Shown here piece by piece: positions 36,085 through 47,739 of a DNA stretch of 64,000 bases. Numbering within the stretch: the first letter of the stretch is position 1; every line of letters starts with the position of its first letter. Source of the DNA: Phorcus lineatus (lineage: Eukaryota > Mollusca > Gastropoda > Trochida > Trochidae). Both the position numbers and the translations under genes were made by a program. Below the pieces are notes generated by a model. It made no database searches and had not been told where the DNA came from. It saw nothing but the letters and a program-made list of their open reading frames with translations. The stretch covers positions 11,659,000-11,722,999 of the forward strand of contig OV121096.1 of the NCBI GenBank assembly GCA_921293015.1. Direction: 5' to 3'.

Positions 36085-36190
36085 GCCCTTGCTACAAATG
36101 TCACTGTTTGGTACCTACCTATTCTTATATATAAATGATGTCGATAATTCATATTTAGTTATACCATGCCACACCTATTACATAAAAGAA
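36085..36190 (+). pseudogene. Possible reverse-transcriptase shred
   Basis: One frame (from about 36087) reads EMPLLQMSLFGTYLFLYIND then VDNSYLVIP. It resembles the LINE RT segment GVPQGSxLGPLLFLxYINDL, but the PQG and GP residues are lost. No neighbouring RT motif (YADD) was found. It may be coincidence. Confidence 0.3.
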
Positions 36191-36739
36191 CACTAACAAA
36201 GGCCTTTCTCAAATAGAGAGTTCGCTTTTGAACCTTTAATAACTACCGGTGATGTTTTTAAAGTTTCCGGATTCATTGTTATTCAAAACCTGTAAATTTA
36301 GTTCAAAACCGATGGCGTTAAACGCATCAAGCTTTCAAGATACTGTTAAGAAAAAACTGCATTCAGATGAATTTGAGTTTCTATATAAATGATTAACATG
36401 TTTTTGATAAGAAGTAAACACAAACGTTCATTGGGGGATTGTGCAATAATTTGTGTCATCTCGCACACACGGGGCGAAGAAATTGAAGTTTCAAATGATG
36501 TTTTTGACGGAATTTCGAAACATAAATGAAGTTTTTATTTCATATAGTATAAATGTACATGTTAAAAAGATGTTCGGCAATAATATAAGTATCTCATTCG
36601 ATCTTTCTAAAACGTCACAAAGAATGCAAACAAGTAGAATAACACTTTACCATCAGTTAAAAATTTACAAAATGTTTTAAAATATTAGCGACAAGCTGTT
36701 AATAATTTAGATTTATGAATTAAAAATCTTCACGAAACA

Positions 36740-37075
36740 TTCACATGGTTTTTATAGTTCTCAATTCACTTATTCCATTGACAAGGAGATCGAAATACTG
36801 CAAGAGGTGTATTTGTTCCCGATCCAATTTCTGTAATGGTTTGTCAACAGATCGTGGGGATGGATAATAGATTTGAAACTGTTGTTTGTCATGGAGTACT
36901 CTCTCTTTGATTGTGTAAATCAAGTATCATTTACAACATCACGATCCTTATTGACTAATCAGCCACGCTTTCAGTATATAGGAAATGTTATTGAAAGATT
37001 GAAGTGCTGACTTTAAAACATGTTTAGAAAATATGGTTTAATGATGGTTTTGATGACACACTACAACTAATTACA
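36740..37075. repeat. Cluster core A3
   Basis: The core reads CATGGTTTTTATAGTTCTC, ATTCCATTGACAAGG, GATCCAATTTCTGTAATGG, TAGATTTGAAACTG, GATTGTGTAAATC, ACAACATCACGATCC, TTATTGACTAATCAGCC, ACGCTTTCAGTA, then a gaagtgctgactttaaaac segment. It aligns block by block with A4 (38.99 kb), A5 (42.09 kb) and A7 (53.15 kb). The 60-codon minus frame at 36741-36923 is not conserved in all copies. Confidence 0.72.
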
Positions 37076-37544
37076 ATCTGATTTGCCTTTAACTATACAG
37101 ACTATACAAGAGTAACATACGAGTGCTAACACTCCATGTAACCTAATTTATTGATGAAACAACTATATTTTAGTCCAATCTTGGCCATATTGTAATTGCT
37201 TTTAATTCGAATGATCCAGAAATGAGGCAACAGGATGGACTTACCTTAAGTAAGAAATAGGTAAAATAATAGCCAGAATTATCTTTTTGACATAACATAG
37301 TACCAAACTTTTCAAAATAACAACAGCAAATACAATTTATGTCATAACATCCATGAACTCAGAAACTATTTTATCCTACTCATGTTTTATAAGAGATGCA
37401 CTCACTCTGCGTTCAATGACTCTATCATCCAATTAACTTACATTGTGTATTTCAATGTTCTCCCAAATATAATATTGTCTTGTTTTGTATATATGTTTTG
37501 TACGTTGGCCTAAGGCCTCTACTCAAATAAAAAATTGAATTGAA

Positions 37545-37690
37545 TTCCTCATCCTTTCAATCCCTTTCTCCTATGTCTGTCCACTATCTTTAAGATTCTT
37601 GCCATCAACGTGTTTAATAACTGAAATAGTGTTCAAACATTTTAAACCCTATCTCACTGACTCACCAATACCTGACAGGGCAGCTTATTT
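37545..37690 (-). repeat. Dispersed repeat, minus-strand copy
   Basis: The reverse complement contains gttattaaacacgttgatgg, caagaatcttaaagatagtgg, then acataggagaaagggattg, in the same order as at 19875. It ends beside gtcagtgagatagggtttaaa, a motif like the TTAAACC...CTCAC ending of molluscan SINE tails. Confidence 0.55.
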
Positions 37691-37743
37691 CAAATTAGTA
37701 CCATTATAGTGGATTTGAAAATGCAGGGTTTCTAAGGCTGAAA

Positions 37744-38034
37744 GGGGTAGGGATAGAGCAGTGGTTAGCGCGTTCGGCTTTGGATCAAGAGGTATTTGGC
37801 TCGCATCCATCCAAGGGCTTGGTAACTTTGTCTGCAGTAAGATTTCGATGCAATGCAACACTGAACTTCAGCGCAGTACTACCCAAGGTTCTCTTGTTCC
37901 AGCTATGCTTGCAGTTTTCACGGCAATGCATAGCCACAATGGTGTTGCGGGCTTTCTCTCTGCAATAATAATAGCAGCCGATTTGAGATTGAAATACTCT
38001 TGAAAGCGGCTTTGAACCTCAGAAATCACCTCAC
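37744..38034 (+). repeat. Full-length SINE, diverged head
   Basis: GGGGTAGGGATAGAGCAGTGG and TTAGCGCGTTCGGCTTTGG open the head; the B box is decayed (GGCTCGCATCC). The body and the tail GAAATACTCTTGAAAGCGGC plus tcacctcac are intact. The flanks CTAAGGCTGAAA (37732-37743) and CTAAGGATTAAA (38035-38046) form a likely 12-bp target duplication with three mismatches, consistent with an older copy. Confidence 0.88.
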
Positions 38035-38224
38035 CTAAGGATTAAAGCTTTAGAAAGGCATGCCACTTTGTGGAAAAGGTAAAATCTGTTTCTAAATCGA
38101 ACGAGATGAAGGTAAATTGAAGAAACAACCAATGTAAAGTCTAGCTATATTTACTGTCTTCATACATTTTTATCTATTCAACGAAACCCTATAAATCAAA
38201 AGTTATTGGGTGAAACCAATTTGA

Positions 38225-38510
38225 TTTAACAAACCTGTCAATTAACAAAATGCTACATATCGATGAAAACTATTGATGTGGCCGATAAATGACATCCTTT
38301 AGTGACCTTTTTACTGACCGTCCTCTAATACAAAATATGCGATGGCATGAAGATCATTATTGACTAAAAGTCAAGGCTTTTAAGATTGACAAACATTAAT
38401 AATATGTATGTTTACTCAACAAAAGGAATGGGCTTCAGCCTCGATGATTATAGTTATTTTATATTGTATTATTCATAATTATCATCCTATTCTTTACACT
38501 TGTCTGGCAC
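38225..38510. repeat. Cluster module B1
   Basis: The module contains ATTAACAAAATGCTACATATCG, tattgatgtggccgataaatgaca, TTATTGACTAAAAGTCAAGG, CTTTTAAGATTGACAAACATTA, aaaggaatgggcttcagcc. It aligns with B3 (51.01 kb) and, over its first part, with B2 (43.63 kb) and B4 (58.76 kb). In the frame used by B4 it reads IIID*KSRLLRL, a stop-containing version of IIDQKSRFLPL. Confidence 0.65.
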
Positions 38511-38859
38511 CTAAACAACTCATATCTCAAAAACACAATTAAAACTGAACCGTGCGTAAGTAGCATCAACGTATCGGTTTTCATTTCAGGGCATACCATT
38601 AACAAATTCGCCATTTGGTATTATCAAGTTAGAATAGGACACTCCTATAAACTCATTTCTTATTCTCAAGTTGCTAATGATTCTCTTTAAAGAAGGGAAG
38701 CTTTTGAGCTATTTGAGAAACACTCTGTATTTTATTAAAAAGCATATATCTAGTGATCATTACATTACCAAAATCATTAATAAGGGCATGATCCTGTATT
38801 CCATTGTATCTGCTCGAACTTACAAAGTGTTTTGAAATTGATTGTCGCTCTTCTAACTC

Positions 38860-39260
38860 GTTAAGGAGATTCCAAAGATTTGAGAGCACCTTCCTCTAGA
38901 AACATGGACCGATATTTTATATAAAAAATATATTTTTAAATCTATAAACCAACCTAAGTATTCTTCACTGAACATTCGTATGGCTTTTGTTTTTGCTTTA
39001 CCAATACTATTGACATGGAAAAGAAAAATCTTACCAGCAATGACTTTTAATCTTGATCCAATTCCACTCATGGTGTTTGTACACAGAACAGTGCAGGATG
39101 GATGAAAGAAAATAGAGTACACACCTTGCACTTCATAGCATCACGTTTTTTTATTGTCCAATAAGCCACGCTTTCAGTAAATTTAAAGCAGTGTTGAAGT
39201 TAAAACCTGTGAAGGTTATGGTTAGGGATACCATTTGGATGGGTTTCTGCACACACAAAA
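38860..39260. repeat. Cluster core A4
   Basis: It begins with GAGCACCTTCCTCTAGAAACATGG (compare TTTCTAGAAACATGG at 42052). Then come GGCTTTTGTTTTTGC, CTATTGACATGG, AATCTTGATCCAATTCC, gtttgtacacaga, CATAGCATCACG, TTATTGTCCAATAAGCC, ACGCTTTCAGTAAAT, AGCAGTGTTGAAGTT. Only about 2.2 kb from A3. Confidence 0.7.
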
Positions 39261-40339
39261 TTTCAAATTATATAAACTTTCATATCTTTCACCATAAAGT
39301 GAATATTGACTGAGTCGATAAACGTAACTAGCTTACAGGTCTGTTATAGTTATAAAACAATACGTTTATTGTAGTAAATATAATTAACAAGAAGCACTCA
39401 CTCGTGAGTATGAGTAAAGAACTTCGTAGTTGTGTAGAACAAGGTTTTGATTCAATTACAGGTATTTAGTGTAAATCTATGATCTTCATTGAATTAAAGG
39501 ACTGTGATTAGTATAGTAAGTCTTGTTAGCGAACGTTTAGGTGCAATACATCAAAACTAAACAAAGTACATGTTGAGGTAAAGCCTTTTCCATACCAACT
39601 AATAAAAGATACTTAAACACTTAATGTCATTTTGTAAAGTTCATAGGCCATTATAGATATCAAGAAAAAACATGATATTTTTAAATGAATTCATGCTTTA
39701 GGTACAAAGTCATTTAAAGTCTATCAGGAAGACATGAATTATTGGCAATACAACTCACAAATGTATTCTTGGAAACACGAAAAATATATTGAAAACTATA
39801 TATACTAATATATACTAAAATAAGTCAAAATCTTCTTGAAAACCTTATTTGCTTTTGTGGCTGTTCATTACACAGAAGCCGTTCAGCGATGAAATAGTTT
39901 AAAGCTTTTTAAAAGTTTTTCTAAAAGGGAGGTCTTGAATTGTTGTTGTAACTCTTTATAGCTTATGTCAACTATTGTTTAACTGTTTTAATCACTTGTT
40001 TAATCACTCCCTGTCCATTAAGGTAAATATGTCCTATTATCTTCCGATCCAAAAAATTCTTTAATGTTTTTCAAGGAAAGAATTATATTGTATGGGTTTT
40101 TCTCTGCTCAAGACAATTACCGTTTTGCTACATCTGTCCTTGATTTTATTAGAAAGTCATAATACTAAAGATAGAAGATGGTCTCCATGATTATAAACAC
40201 AATTACTGTGTATGATACAACGGTCATCGAATTATTTTCTATTGTCAATCAAATTGTTCAAGCATAGGAAAAATGATTTTTATATCAATGTATTTAAGAC
40301 ATTTCTCCTTAGTGACGTGTTTTTCAAAACTGACTAGTT

Positions 40340-40607
40340 TGAACAATTCATCCTGCTAAAAGCCTCGTATCGCCAGCTATCGAGCCCGCCAATGAGACGA
40401 CTTGCATTCAGCAACAGCGGCACCACCCGGATGGAAAATCCATTAAGTTTCAAAATAGTAGCTTCACGCTCCTTGCATTACGACATTCCATTGGCTGAAA
40501 TAATAACAGGTGAACTAAGCCACGAATATCAAGCCGATCCAGCCGTAAAGAAAGAAAGAAATCCGGGTATTGGAAGGAGCGAGGGCGGATTCATATACGC
40601 TGATTAA
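40340..40607 (+). CDS. GC-richer open stretch, possible exon
   Basis: An unusually GC-rich island stays open for about 90 codons from just after a TAG at 40335-40337 to TAA at 40605-40607. The first ATG at 40392 gives 71 residues, including MRRLAFSNSGTTRMENPLSF, SRSLHYDIPLAEIITGEL and RNPGIGRSEGGFIYAD. A possible acceptor (cctgctaaaag|CCTCG) precedes it. I recognise no family. The reverse strand also has a stop-free run of about 47 codons, so the strand is not certain. The composition contrast is the main evidence. A transferred or regulatory sequence is an alternative. Confidence 0.3.
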
Positions 40608-41944
40608 GCAGGATAAAACCATTCGAAGCAAATGTTTCTTTCCCTGAACAACACGTTAGATATCAGTAAATGTTATGGATGTTGATACATAATGACCCTG
40701 ATAGGTGATGCGTGATCATTTTTCAAAACATTATTTGTGTGGAGTTTTAAATTAATCAACTGCCAAGACATTTAATATCAACATATTCTACCAGCTTTGA
40801 TCATGACAGAGCGTAACGGCTAGGGTTGGACGATCATTTGCATATTCCATACATTACAAGAGCTCTTTTGGCAATCAATTACCAAGTAACACATATTTAT
40901 TTACATCTTTTTGTAACAGATTAATTTAGGTAATACAGTTGTAGTAGGAAAATCAACTTTTTTTCTAGATCGATATCTAATAAATGTTTGTCATTACTCA
41001 TCAAACCAACTGTAAAAATAGAAAGCTATTGGCCCATTTCTTACTTTACTTTGTATATGTTATCTGTCACCTTTTTGAAAACATGTAAATTACCAATGCA
41101 CATGACAAGACGAAGGTACTCTACGTTTACTAATGTGCTCTTAATCCTTTTCTTTATGACTGAAATATGTTTAAAGCCAGAGCAATAAAATGCAGTCAAG
41201 AAAAATAAATTATCCTTCAATTGCTGTGATATTCCCATTCCATAGCTTAAATTGCATGTTGCTAAAATTCTATAATCTGATCGTAACCGTAAGTAACTTG
41301 TATGGCAGTCCAGTCCTGAATAGAATGAAATTATCTGTTTACTGTTTAGTACCATAGATGTACGTTTTATTCTGATTATCTAAATTGCCTATGACCAACT
41401 CTGTAGGTTAGGTAATTCTACAGTAGAAATCGAACCTTCTTGAAAGTAAGGTCTGACATTTTGAAAATATATGGTCTCTTACATGATAGCTTTAAATACC
41501 AATTACCGCTAAAGACATAGACTGTTTTCCAATGTTATTATCTTACCTATGTCAATATTATGTAGTTCAAGTATTTTTTCTTTTCTTACATAATAAACAT
41601 GGTATTTGTGATATCTGATATATTTTGTCGGAAACTGTGCAGTATAAATAATTTCAAAGTGATGGAGTGTTTTATCGATCAACCTATGTTAGGAATACAG
41701 GAGTACAAGAGTAAGCATTTCAGGGTGGCGTACCTTCATTTTGATTTTAGGAAATTAAAATGAAAATGAATACAATTTGGATTATTAGTTATCAAAAGAT
41801 GTTGTCGACATGAAAAACCTTTTTCTACGTTAATTCCTTTGACGTCATAAAGCATGCAAAATTGTTAAAAATCGTTTTTCAATTTTCAGTGTTACGAAGA
41901 TTCCGGAAGCAGGAAGAAATTACAGTTCGTTATAAAACCCTACA

Positions 41945-42024
41945 GGACACTACATGTTCCATCTTGCACTTTGTCTAGTTAATTCCTAACACTACAGGTT
42001 CCATCTTCCACTTTGTCTGGTTAA
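41945..42024. repeat. Imperfect tandem duplication, about 50-bp period
   Basis: GTTCCATCTTGCACTTTGTC with tagttaa and GTTCCATCTTCCACTTTGTC with tggttaa occur back to back, each preceded by an acactaca motif. Confidence 0.8.
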
Positions 42025-42029
42025 ACGGA

Positions 42030-42425
42030 TTCCAAACTTTTTTTTAAAAACTTTCTAGAAACATGGACCTATAATATTTAAGAGTTCACATGGGTTTTGT
42101 ACAGGTCAACAGTTTACTAATTCCATCGACATAATTGCAAGCAGTTCAATCTCAGTAATAGTTTGTACATAGATGATACAGGATAGATAACTGATTTGAA
42201 ACTGCTATTAAGCCAGGAGTTCACTCCATTGGATTGTGTAAACATAATGTTATTCACAACATCACGCTCTTTATTGACCAATTAGCTACGCTTTCAGTAA
42301 GTAGGAAAAGAACTATAACAATATTTAGTCAGTGTTGATGTTAAACTTACTGGAAAGTTATTGCATTTGTAAAATTTTATGTTAGATGACACTGTTAAGA
42401 ACCTCATTTGTCATTAATTATACAT
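42030..42425. repeat. Cluster core A5
   Basis: TTTCTAGAAACATGGACC, GGGTTTTGTACAGG, ATTCCATCGACATAA, CAGTAATAGTTTGTACATAG, AACTGATTTGAAACTGC, GGATTGTGTAAACA, CACAACATCACGC, TCTTTATTGACCAATTAGC, TACGCTTTCAGTAAGTAGG, TCAGTGTTGATGTTAAAC. Together with A7 this is among the best-preserved copies. Confidence 0.75.
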
Positions 42426-43143
42426 ACAATAATGGAAAGGTTTATCTTCGTTTAGCAATTTCAGAACAGTTGTTGCCGATTATAGCAAATAAGTCAGTTG
42501 ATTGTCAAGTCTTCAATATGAATAGTAGAATATAAAACGTTTCTCGTACTTTGACATTACAAGAATATGTTTCAATTCCAAGCTTGAAAATTGCTCTTAC
42601 TTTGGCCTATCCAAAAATGTATTCGAGGCAATAGAGTTGATTATCCAATAAAGGTTATCATCAAAATAAAATAGTAAATAATCCTCTTATTCAAATAACA
42701 GTGCAAAAACATCAATTTTTATGACTGACAAAACTAATGCAATGAAAGTCAGGTTAATGAGAGTAGGAATCTATACCCTACCATCTGTCCACTCAATAAG
42801 TCAGTTTATGTAAAAAAAAGATATGATATTAACCGCAACATTTAGTTGAAAGCAGTCATCATATATTTAATTATTTCAGTGTGTTTTTGACTGCTCAGTT
42901 AATTACCGTATGTTTATAATAACTTTGCAAATTAAGCTATTAATGCTTCTTTGAAGTGACAATTTGTTTCAATTAATAAAAAATGAAATCGTCCTTTGAA
43001 TATTTTCTTCGATTTGGTATCCACAAAAGTACTCTGTTCAGGACTCATTTTAAAGGAAAAGCATTACAATATCCAACTTGTTCATAAGTTGGTTTCTCAG
43101 AGAATAAATACATTGTGTGTATGCACTAGTCAACTAGTGTCTT

Positions 43144-43147
<4 letters not shown>

Positions 43148-43222
<75 letters not shown>

Positions 43223-43302
43223 AGTTGAATTGGTTCAAACGCAAGGTCACATATAGATTAAATATAACATACTTCACACATATATATATATATATATATA
43301 TA
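43148..43302. repeat. Two (AT)n microsatellites
   Basis: A long (AT)n tract at 43148-43218 and a shorter one at about 43280-43302 are separated by about 60 bp of unique sequence. The YIYIYI-type open frames on both strands are artefacts. Confidence 0.97.
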
Positions 43303-43629
43303 CATAATAATAATATAATAATAATCGAATGAGAGAAAATAATGCAACAGTTTCTTGATGAATTTCCAGATGTTTTTGTTGTATTTCATATAAGCCTTCT
43401 GCAATAGTAAACACTATCGCAACACTCGCCAGCACTGAATTTGAACAACCATATTCAAACATCGTTGCCTGAATTGTGTTCAAGAAAATAAAGTAAGATG
43501 GTAAAAACTACTGTTGTATGACTTACTATTTTGTAACTCTCACTTACAAGGTTCATATTTTTTTCTCAATGCAAGTTATTTTCAGAGAGACATCCTATAA
43601 CTCATTATCTTTAAAGCCGGTTGAACCGA

Positions 43630-43900
43630 TTTCACTTAATGAACCTGTCCGTTAACAAAGTGCTTAGTATTAACATAGTGCTACATATAGAGAACGTTTA
43701 TTGATGTTGCTGATACATTACACTCTTATGTGAAATCTGATCGTTCTTCATTATACAATATCCGTTGCATCTATATCATTATTGATCTAAGGTTATCAAC
43801 CGATATGTTGACCGAACAGGACTACGCTTCCGCAGCAATCAAATATCCTTATTATTAAACATAGCGTTGTTCGTGAGTCTTCTTTTAGGTTTTCTAACCT
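43630..43900. repeat. Cluster module B2
   Basis: CTGTCCGTTAACAAAGTGC, TAGTGCTACATATAGAGAACG, TTATTGATGTTGCTGATAC, TGATCGTTCTTCATTATAC, ATTATTGATCTAAGG, then a cgtgagtcttc segment also found at 51.22 kb. It aligns with B1, B3 and B4 in order. Confidence 0.6.
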
Positions 43901-44189
43901 AGATTAACACAACTCACAAATAGTTTATATGACGGATGAACTTTTTTGCCTCAGGTTTTTTTCGCAATGTTATCTGGCTTGTCGAAAATGTGTATCTTTA
44001 AAAGCAACAATTAAAAAATAACATTTCACTTTTCTGAAATAACCTCACGTTCAGTTTGACAAAGAACTAGAAGAAGTCACGACAGGATTTTCTACGCTTC
44101 CAAAATAAAACAACCAGTAAGAAAATACAAATGGTTCTGTATTACACACGCAGTACTAAACAAGCAGCTTATATATCCGCTTCGTGGTA

Positions 44190-45405
44190 TTACTAATTTG
44201 TTGACCATCACGTTGCCTGCACCATCCTGCTACGTCCTAAAGAAAATGTAGGTTCAACTTTACATCTTACAAGAAGCTTTTAATCTTAATAGATAATTGT
44301 TAAGATGCATATTCCAAATATATCTCTTCCCAAACCGTTTGTTCTTTTTTAATCATTTTTTTTCTGAACCTTGTTCTTGACAATCTAAACCTTAATACTT
44401 ACGGAACATTCTTAATTTGAGTCATACCAAACTAGGAATGCATTACACAAAGCAAGAGGAGGACAACGACTTGGTTTGGAATATGATATAGTGTATGTTT
44501 TTTAAGAAACGCTAAGATTACCGATTAAACGATTAAATGGGTACATTTCTGCACCTAATTGGTTACCAAAACGTTATATTGTAGTTTCTGATATGAATAA
44601 CTTTACTTTTATTTACTTTGATTGAAAAGTCGTACTATGGTTTTCTACAACAGATGTGTGTGACCTTCAGATTTCGAAATTATTTATTGGCAGTATTTCC
44701 CATTCAGATTGCTTCTATTCAAGAACACTCATGCAAAATTAATACCCGCTAATGGATTTAGTTTCACTCTCTTCACTAAAAATTTTTTTTTTAAAAATTT
44801 AAACAGAAAGAAATTCTTCTTTTGCTATGACGTTTTCAGACTGTATGCACAAGAATGTTTAAATGCACTGTTATAGTATCGTTGTTATCGGGTATTCTAG
44901 TTGGTTGTTAAAACAAAACAAACAAGCAATCAATAACATGAACGGAAAATGCAATCATGGTGTCTCTGTATACATGTCGTGTACATTTCGTAATGTTTGC
45001 AAAAATGTCTTTGAGTTGAAATGAGAAAAAGAAATTCATAGTAGAAGTTCTGCCAATTCACATCATTATCAAGATGAAATTGCTGAAAACGCCTTTCTTT
45101 CTCTAAATATTTGCGATTTTGCAATTTGTTTTTCTTTATTGCAATTTCATTATTGTTTTGTGAGGCACTTTATTGTTTAATGCATTGATTTTGCATGGAC
45201 AAGAGACTCCTTATCTAAGCCAATATTACGTTATTGATATATTAGTATTCGTTATATGATAGGCACTTTCATGTTTGATATACATTAACTCATAAATGTG
45301 AAATTGAAGAAATCTATTCAGGATATTGAGTTTTATACCATAACACTGGCAGCATCATCCTGCTACGTCCCAAAGAATATTCAGGTTCAAACTATATCTC
45401 CGTCA
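44190..45405. repeat. Local direct repeat pair about 1.15 kb apart
   Basis: Block 1 (about 44200-44258) has gaccatcacgttgcctgcaccatcctgctacgtcctaaag then gtaggttcaac. Block 2 (about 45338-45395) has accataacactggcagcatcatcctgctacgtcccaaag then caggttcaaac. The shared CCTGCTACGTCC word is GC-rich for this window. The intervening 1.1 kb holds nothing recognised. Confidence 0.55.
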
Positions 45406-45816
45406 GGCTCAAATGTCACTGCTTACAAACGAACAACTATGTATTCAAGTGTTACATCCTTCAAAACTTGAGTCATTACCTTTTCATTTAGTGTGCATAT
45501 GTCATGGCTCAAATTGTTTGCCTAATCAAAGTTCAGTGATAATGAAATATCATTTTTCATTTGAGGGTATCCATTAATCAATTCATGTTGCATTATCACT
45601 TCGAATATGACGCTACCCACATTTCCATTGAAACCAAAACAATTTGAAAAATTTAAACATATTTCTTAACACATTGCTTATGCTCATGTTACAGAATCTT
45701 TTTTTTAAAACAAGAAAATTAACTTTTTCTGAAAGTATTTTTTAACAATATTTTTAATGAATTGCACAATAGTTAATTGTTTTCATTTCTGTTTCGGTTT
45801 GCACAACAATGTTATT

Positions 45817-47095
45817 ATACCCCCGCCTTACAGCGTAAGCGGGGGTATATAGCGTTCATTCTGTCCGTCCGTCTGTCCGTCTGTCCGTCTGTCTGTCTGT
45901 CCGTCTGTCCGTCTGTCCGTCCGTCACAAATCTTTGTCCGGAGCATATCTCCTAATCTATACATGCTAGCTTCACCAAACTTCATACACTTATCAACCAT
46001 GATCCCTAGATGTGCCTTTTGAGGGTTAGACCAACAAATGATTTTTATTTTTTGCGGTTTCCATGGAAACATGACTAAAACAGTGACTCTATGACCAAGT
46101 CCTTTGTCCGGAGCATATCTCCTAAACTATACATGCTAGCTTCACCAAACTTCATACACTTATCAACCATGATCCCTAGATGTGCCTTTTGAGGGTTAGA
46201 CCAACAAATGATTTTTATTTTTTGCGGTTTCCATGGAAACATGACTAAAACAGTGACTCTATGACCAAGTCCTTTGTCCGGAGCATATCTCCTAAACTAT
46301 ACATGCTAGCTTCATCAAAATTTATACACTTATCAACCATGATCCCTAGATGTGCCTTTTGAGGGTTAGACTAACAAATGATTTTTATTTTTTGCGGTTT
46401 CCATGGAAACATGACTAAAACAGTGACTCTATGACCAAGTCCTTTGTCCGGAGCATATCTCCTAAACTATACATGCTAGCTTCATCAAAATTTATACACT
46501 TATCAACCATGATCCCTAGATGTGCCTTTTGAGGGTTAGACTAACAAATGATTTTTATTTTTTGTGGTTTCCATGGAAACATGACTTAAACAGTGACAAA
46601 GTCCTTTGTACAGAGTATATCTTCATAACTATACATGCTATCTTTACCAAACTTCATACACTTATCAACCATGATCCATTGATGTGCCTTTTGAGGGTTA
46701 GACCAGCAAATGATTTTTATTTTTTTTGCGGTTTCCATGGAAACATGACTAAAACAGTGAATTTATGACTAAGTCCTTTGTCCGGAGTATATCTTCTAAA
46801 CCGTACATGCTATCATCACCAAACTTCATACATTTATCCATATTGGTGCGTCTCTTGAGGGTAAGACCAAAAAATTATTTTTATTTTTTGCGTTTTACAT
46901 GGAAACGTTACTAAAACAATGACTATCTGACAAAGTGCTTTTTCCTGAGCATATCTCCTAAACTATACATGCTAGCTTCAACAAACTTAATACACTTATC
47001 AACCATGATCCCTAAGTGAGCGTTTTGAGGGTAAGACCAACAAAGAAAGCCAGACTATAGTTTGAAGCGGGGGTATGTGAGCTGTGCTCACTTCT
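45817..47095. mobile_element. Minisatellite-bearing element with terminal hairpins, 170-bp core x7
   Basis: The left end is a hairpin (TACCCCCGC / GCGGGGGTA, 45818-45848), then a (CTGT/CCGT)n microsatellite to about 45925. Seven tandem units follow, starting CTTTGTCCGGAGCATATCTCC at 45932, 46102, 46272, 46442, 46604 (cttTGTACAGAG variant), 46776 and 46938. Each carries ACTATACATGCTAGC, ATCAACCATGATCC, TTTTGAGGGT(T/A)AGACCA and GTTTCCATGGAAACATGAC. The right end repeats AGCGGGGGTAT and closes with a GTGAGCTGTGCTCAC hairpin. The first four units are nearly identical. Non-coding; superfamily not established (Helitron-like or pearl-like are possibilities). Confidence 0.82.
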
Positions 47096-47478
47096 TTACT
47101 TGTGTTTTGGTTGTTGTAAAAGCCTTGCATGATAGAACATCAACAAAGTTATTTCCAGAATCTCTATGGTTCGCCGTTTTCGAGGTAACGTTCTTGATCC
47201 AATTTCCCATCTCATTATTAACATCGATGCTACATTTTGTATCGTTGTAGGACAGCTAGATTCACCTTTTTGTTCTGCATTGTACCTGAATAGTGTTGTA
47301 TGTGTTTGTAATTAAAAATGGGATTTGAATTCAACCAATGGTTTAATTTGACAGCACAAATAGGGAAATAATCTAAAATGTTCCCCATTACATATGTTTA
47401 TGGTTACTGGCAATTGCATCATTTGAGAGGGTCATACACCTCGCTACTCAATTCTCTGTATTCGTAGAAGAAAGTTTT

Positions 47479-47592
47479 TATAAAGAAAAATGCAAAACTT
47501 CAGCAGCCATTTTAAGTACGGAAATGGATTCGCGGGGCAAGATCGAACTTGTTACGTTCGTTTGGGAAATGCTGTTTTATTACAACAGATCG
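47479..47592 (+). other. Candidate promoter and first exon, copy 1
   Basis: TATAAAG at 47479-47485 is followed about 23 bp later by TTCAGCA and a GCCATTTT element. The leader runs to an ATG at 47524. The frame MDSRGKIELVTFVWEMLFYY then NRS ends in phase 0 at a possible donor, CG|GTATGC (47593). The related 56.0-kb copy shares the GCCATTTTA leader, the ATGGATTCGCG start and phase, although the coding lengths differ (69 versus 45 nt). The peptide here is a poor signal sequence (acidic and polar residues), so this copy may be decayed. Confidence 0.28.
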
Positions 47593-47739
47593 GTATGCAT
47601 TTGGTAACATTTCGTCTCATGTTAACACTTTGTTTACATAAAAACGTGCTACTGTCCCTTTAAAATAGAAAAATTGCTGACCCTCTTCCACCCTCTAACA
47701 TCCCTTCACTGTGCTTAGATCAGATTTGTAATCTACTTT

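Noticed and set aside
42236-42295. Minus-strand polyadenylation signal (TCAATAAAGA) with a GT-rich downstream element in the A cores
   Set aside because: AATAAA is frequent in AT-rich DNA, and no coding exon lies upstream on the minus strand.
43148-43302. Open frames ending in long YIYIYI runs
   Set aside because: Translation of (AT)n microsatellites.
45777-46072. Opposed frames with SVCPSVCLSVCPSV and TDGQTDRQTDGQTD repeats
   Set aside because: Translation of the (GTCT/GTCC)n tract of the minisatellite element.
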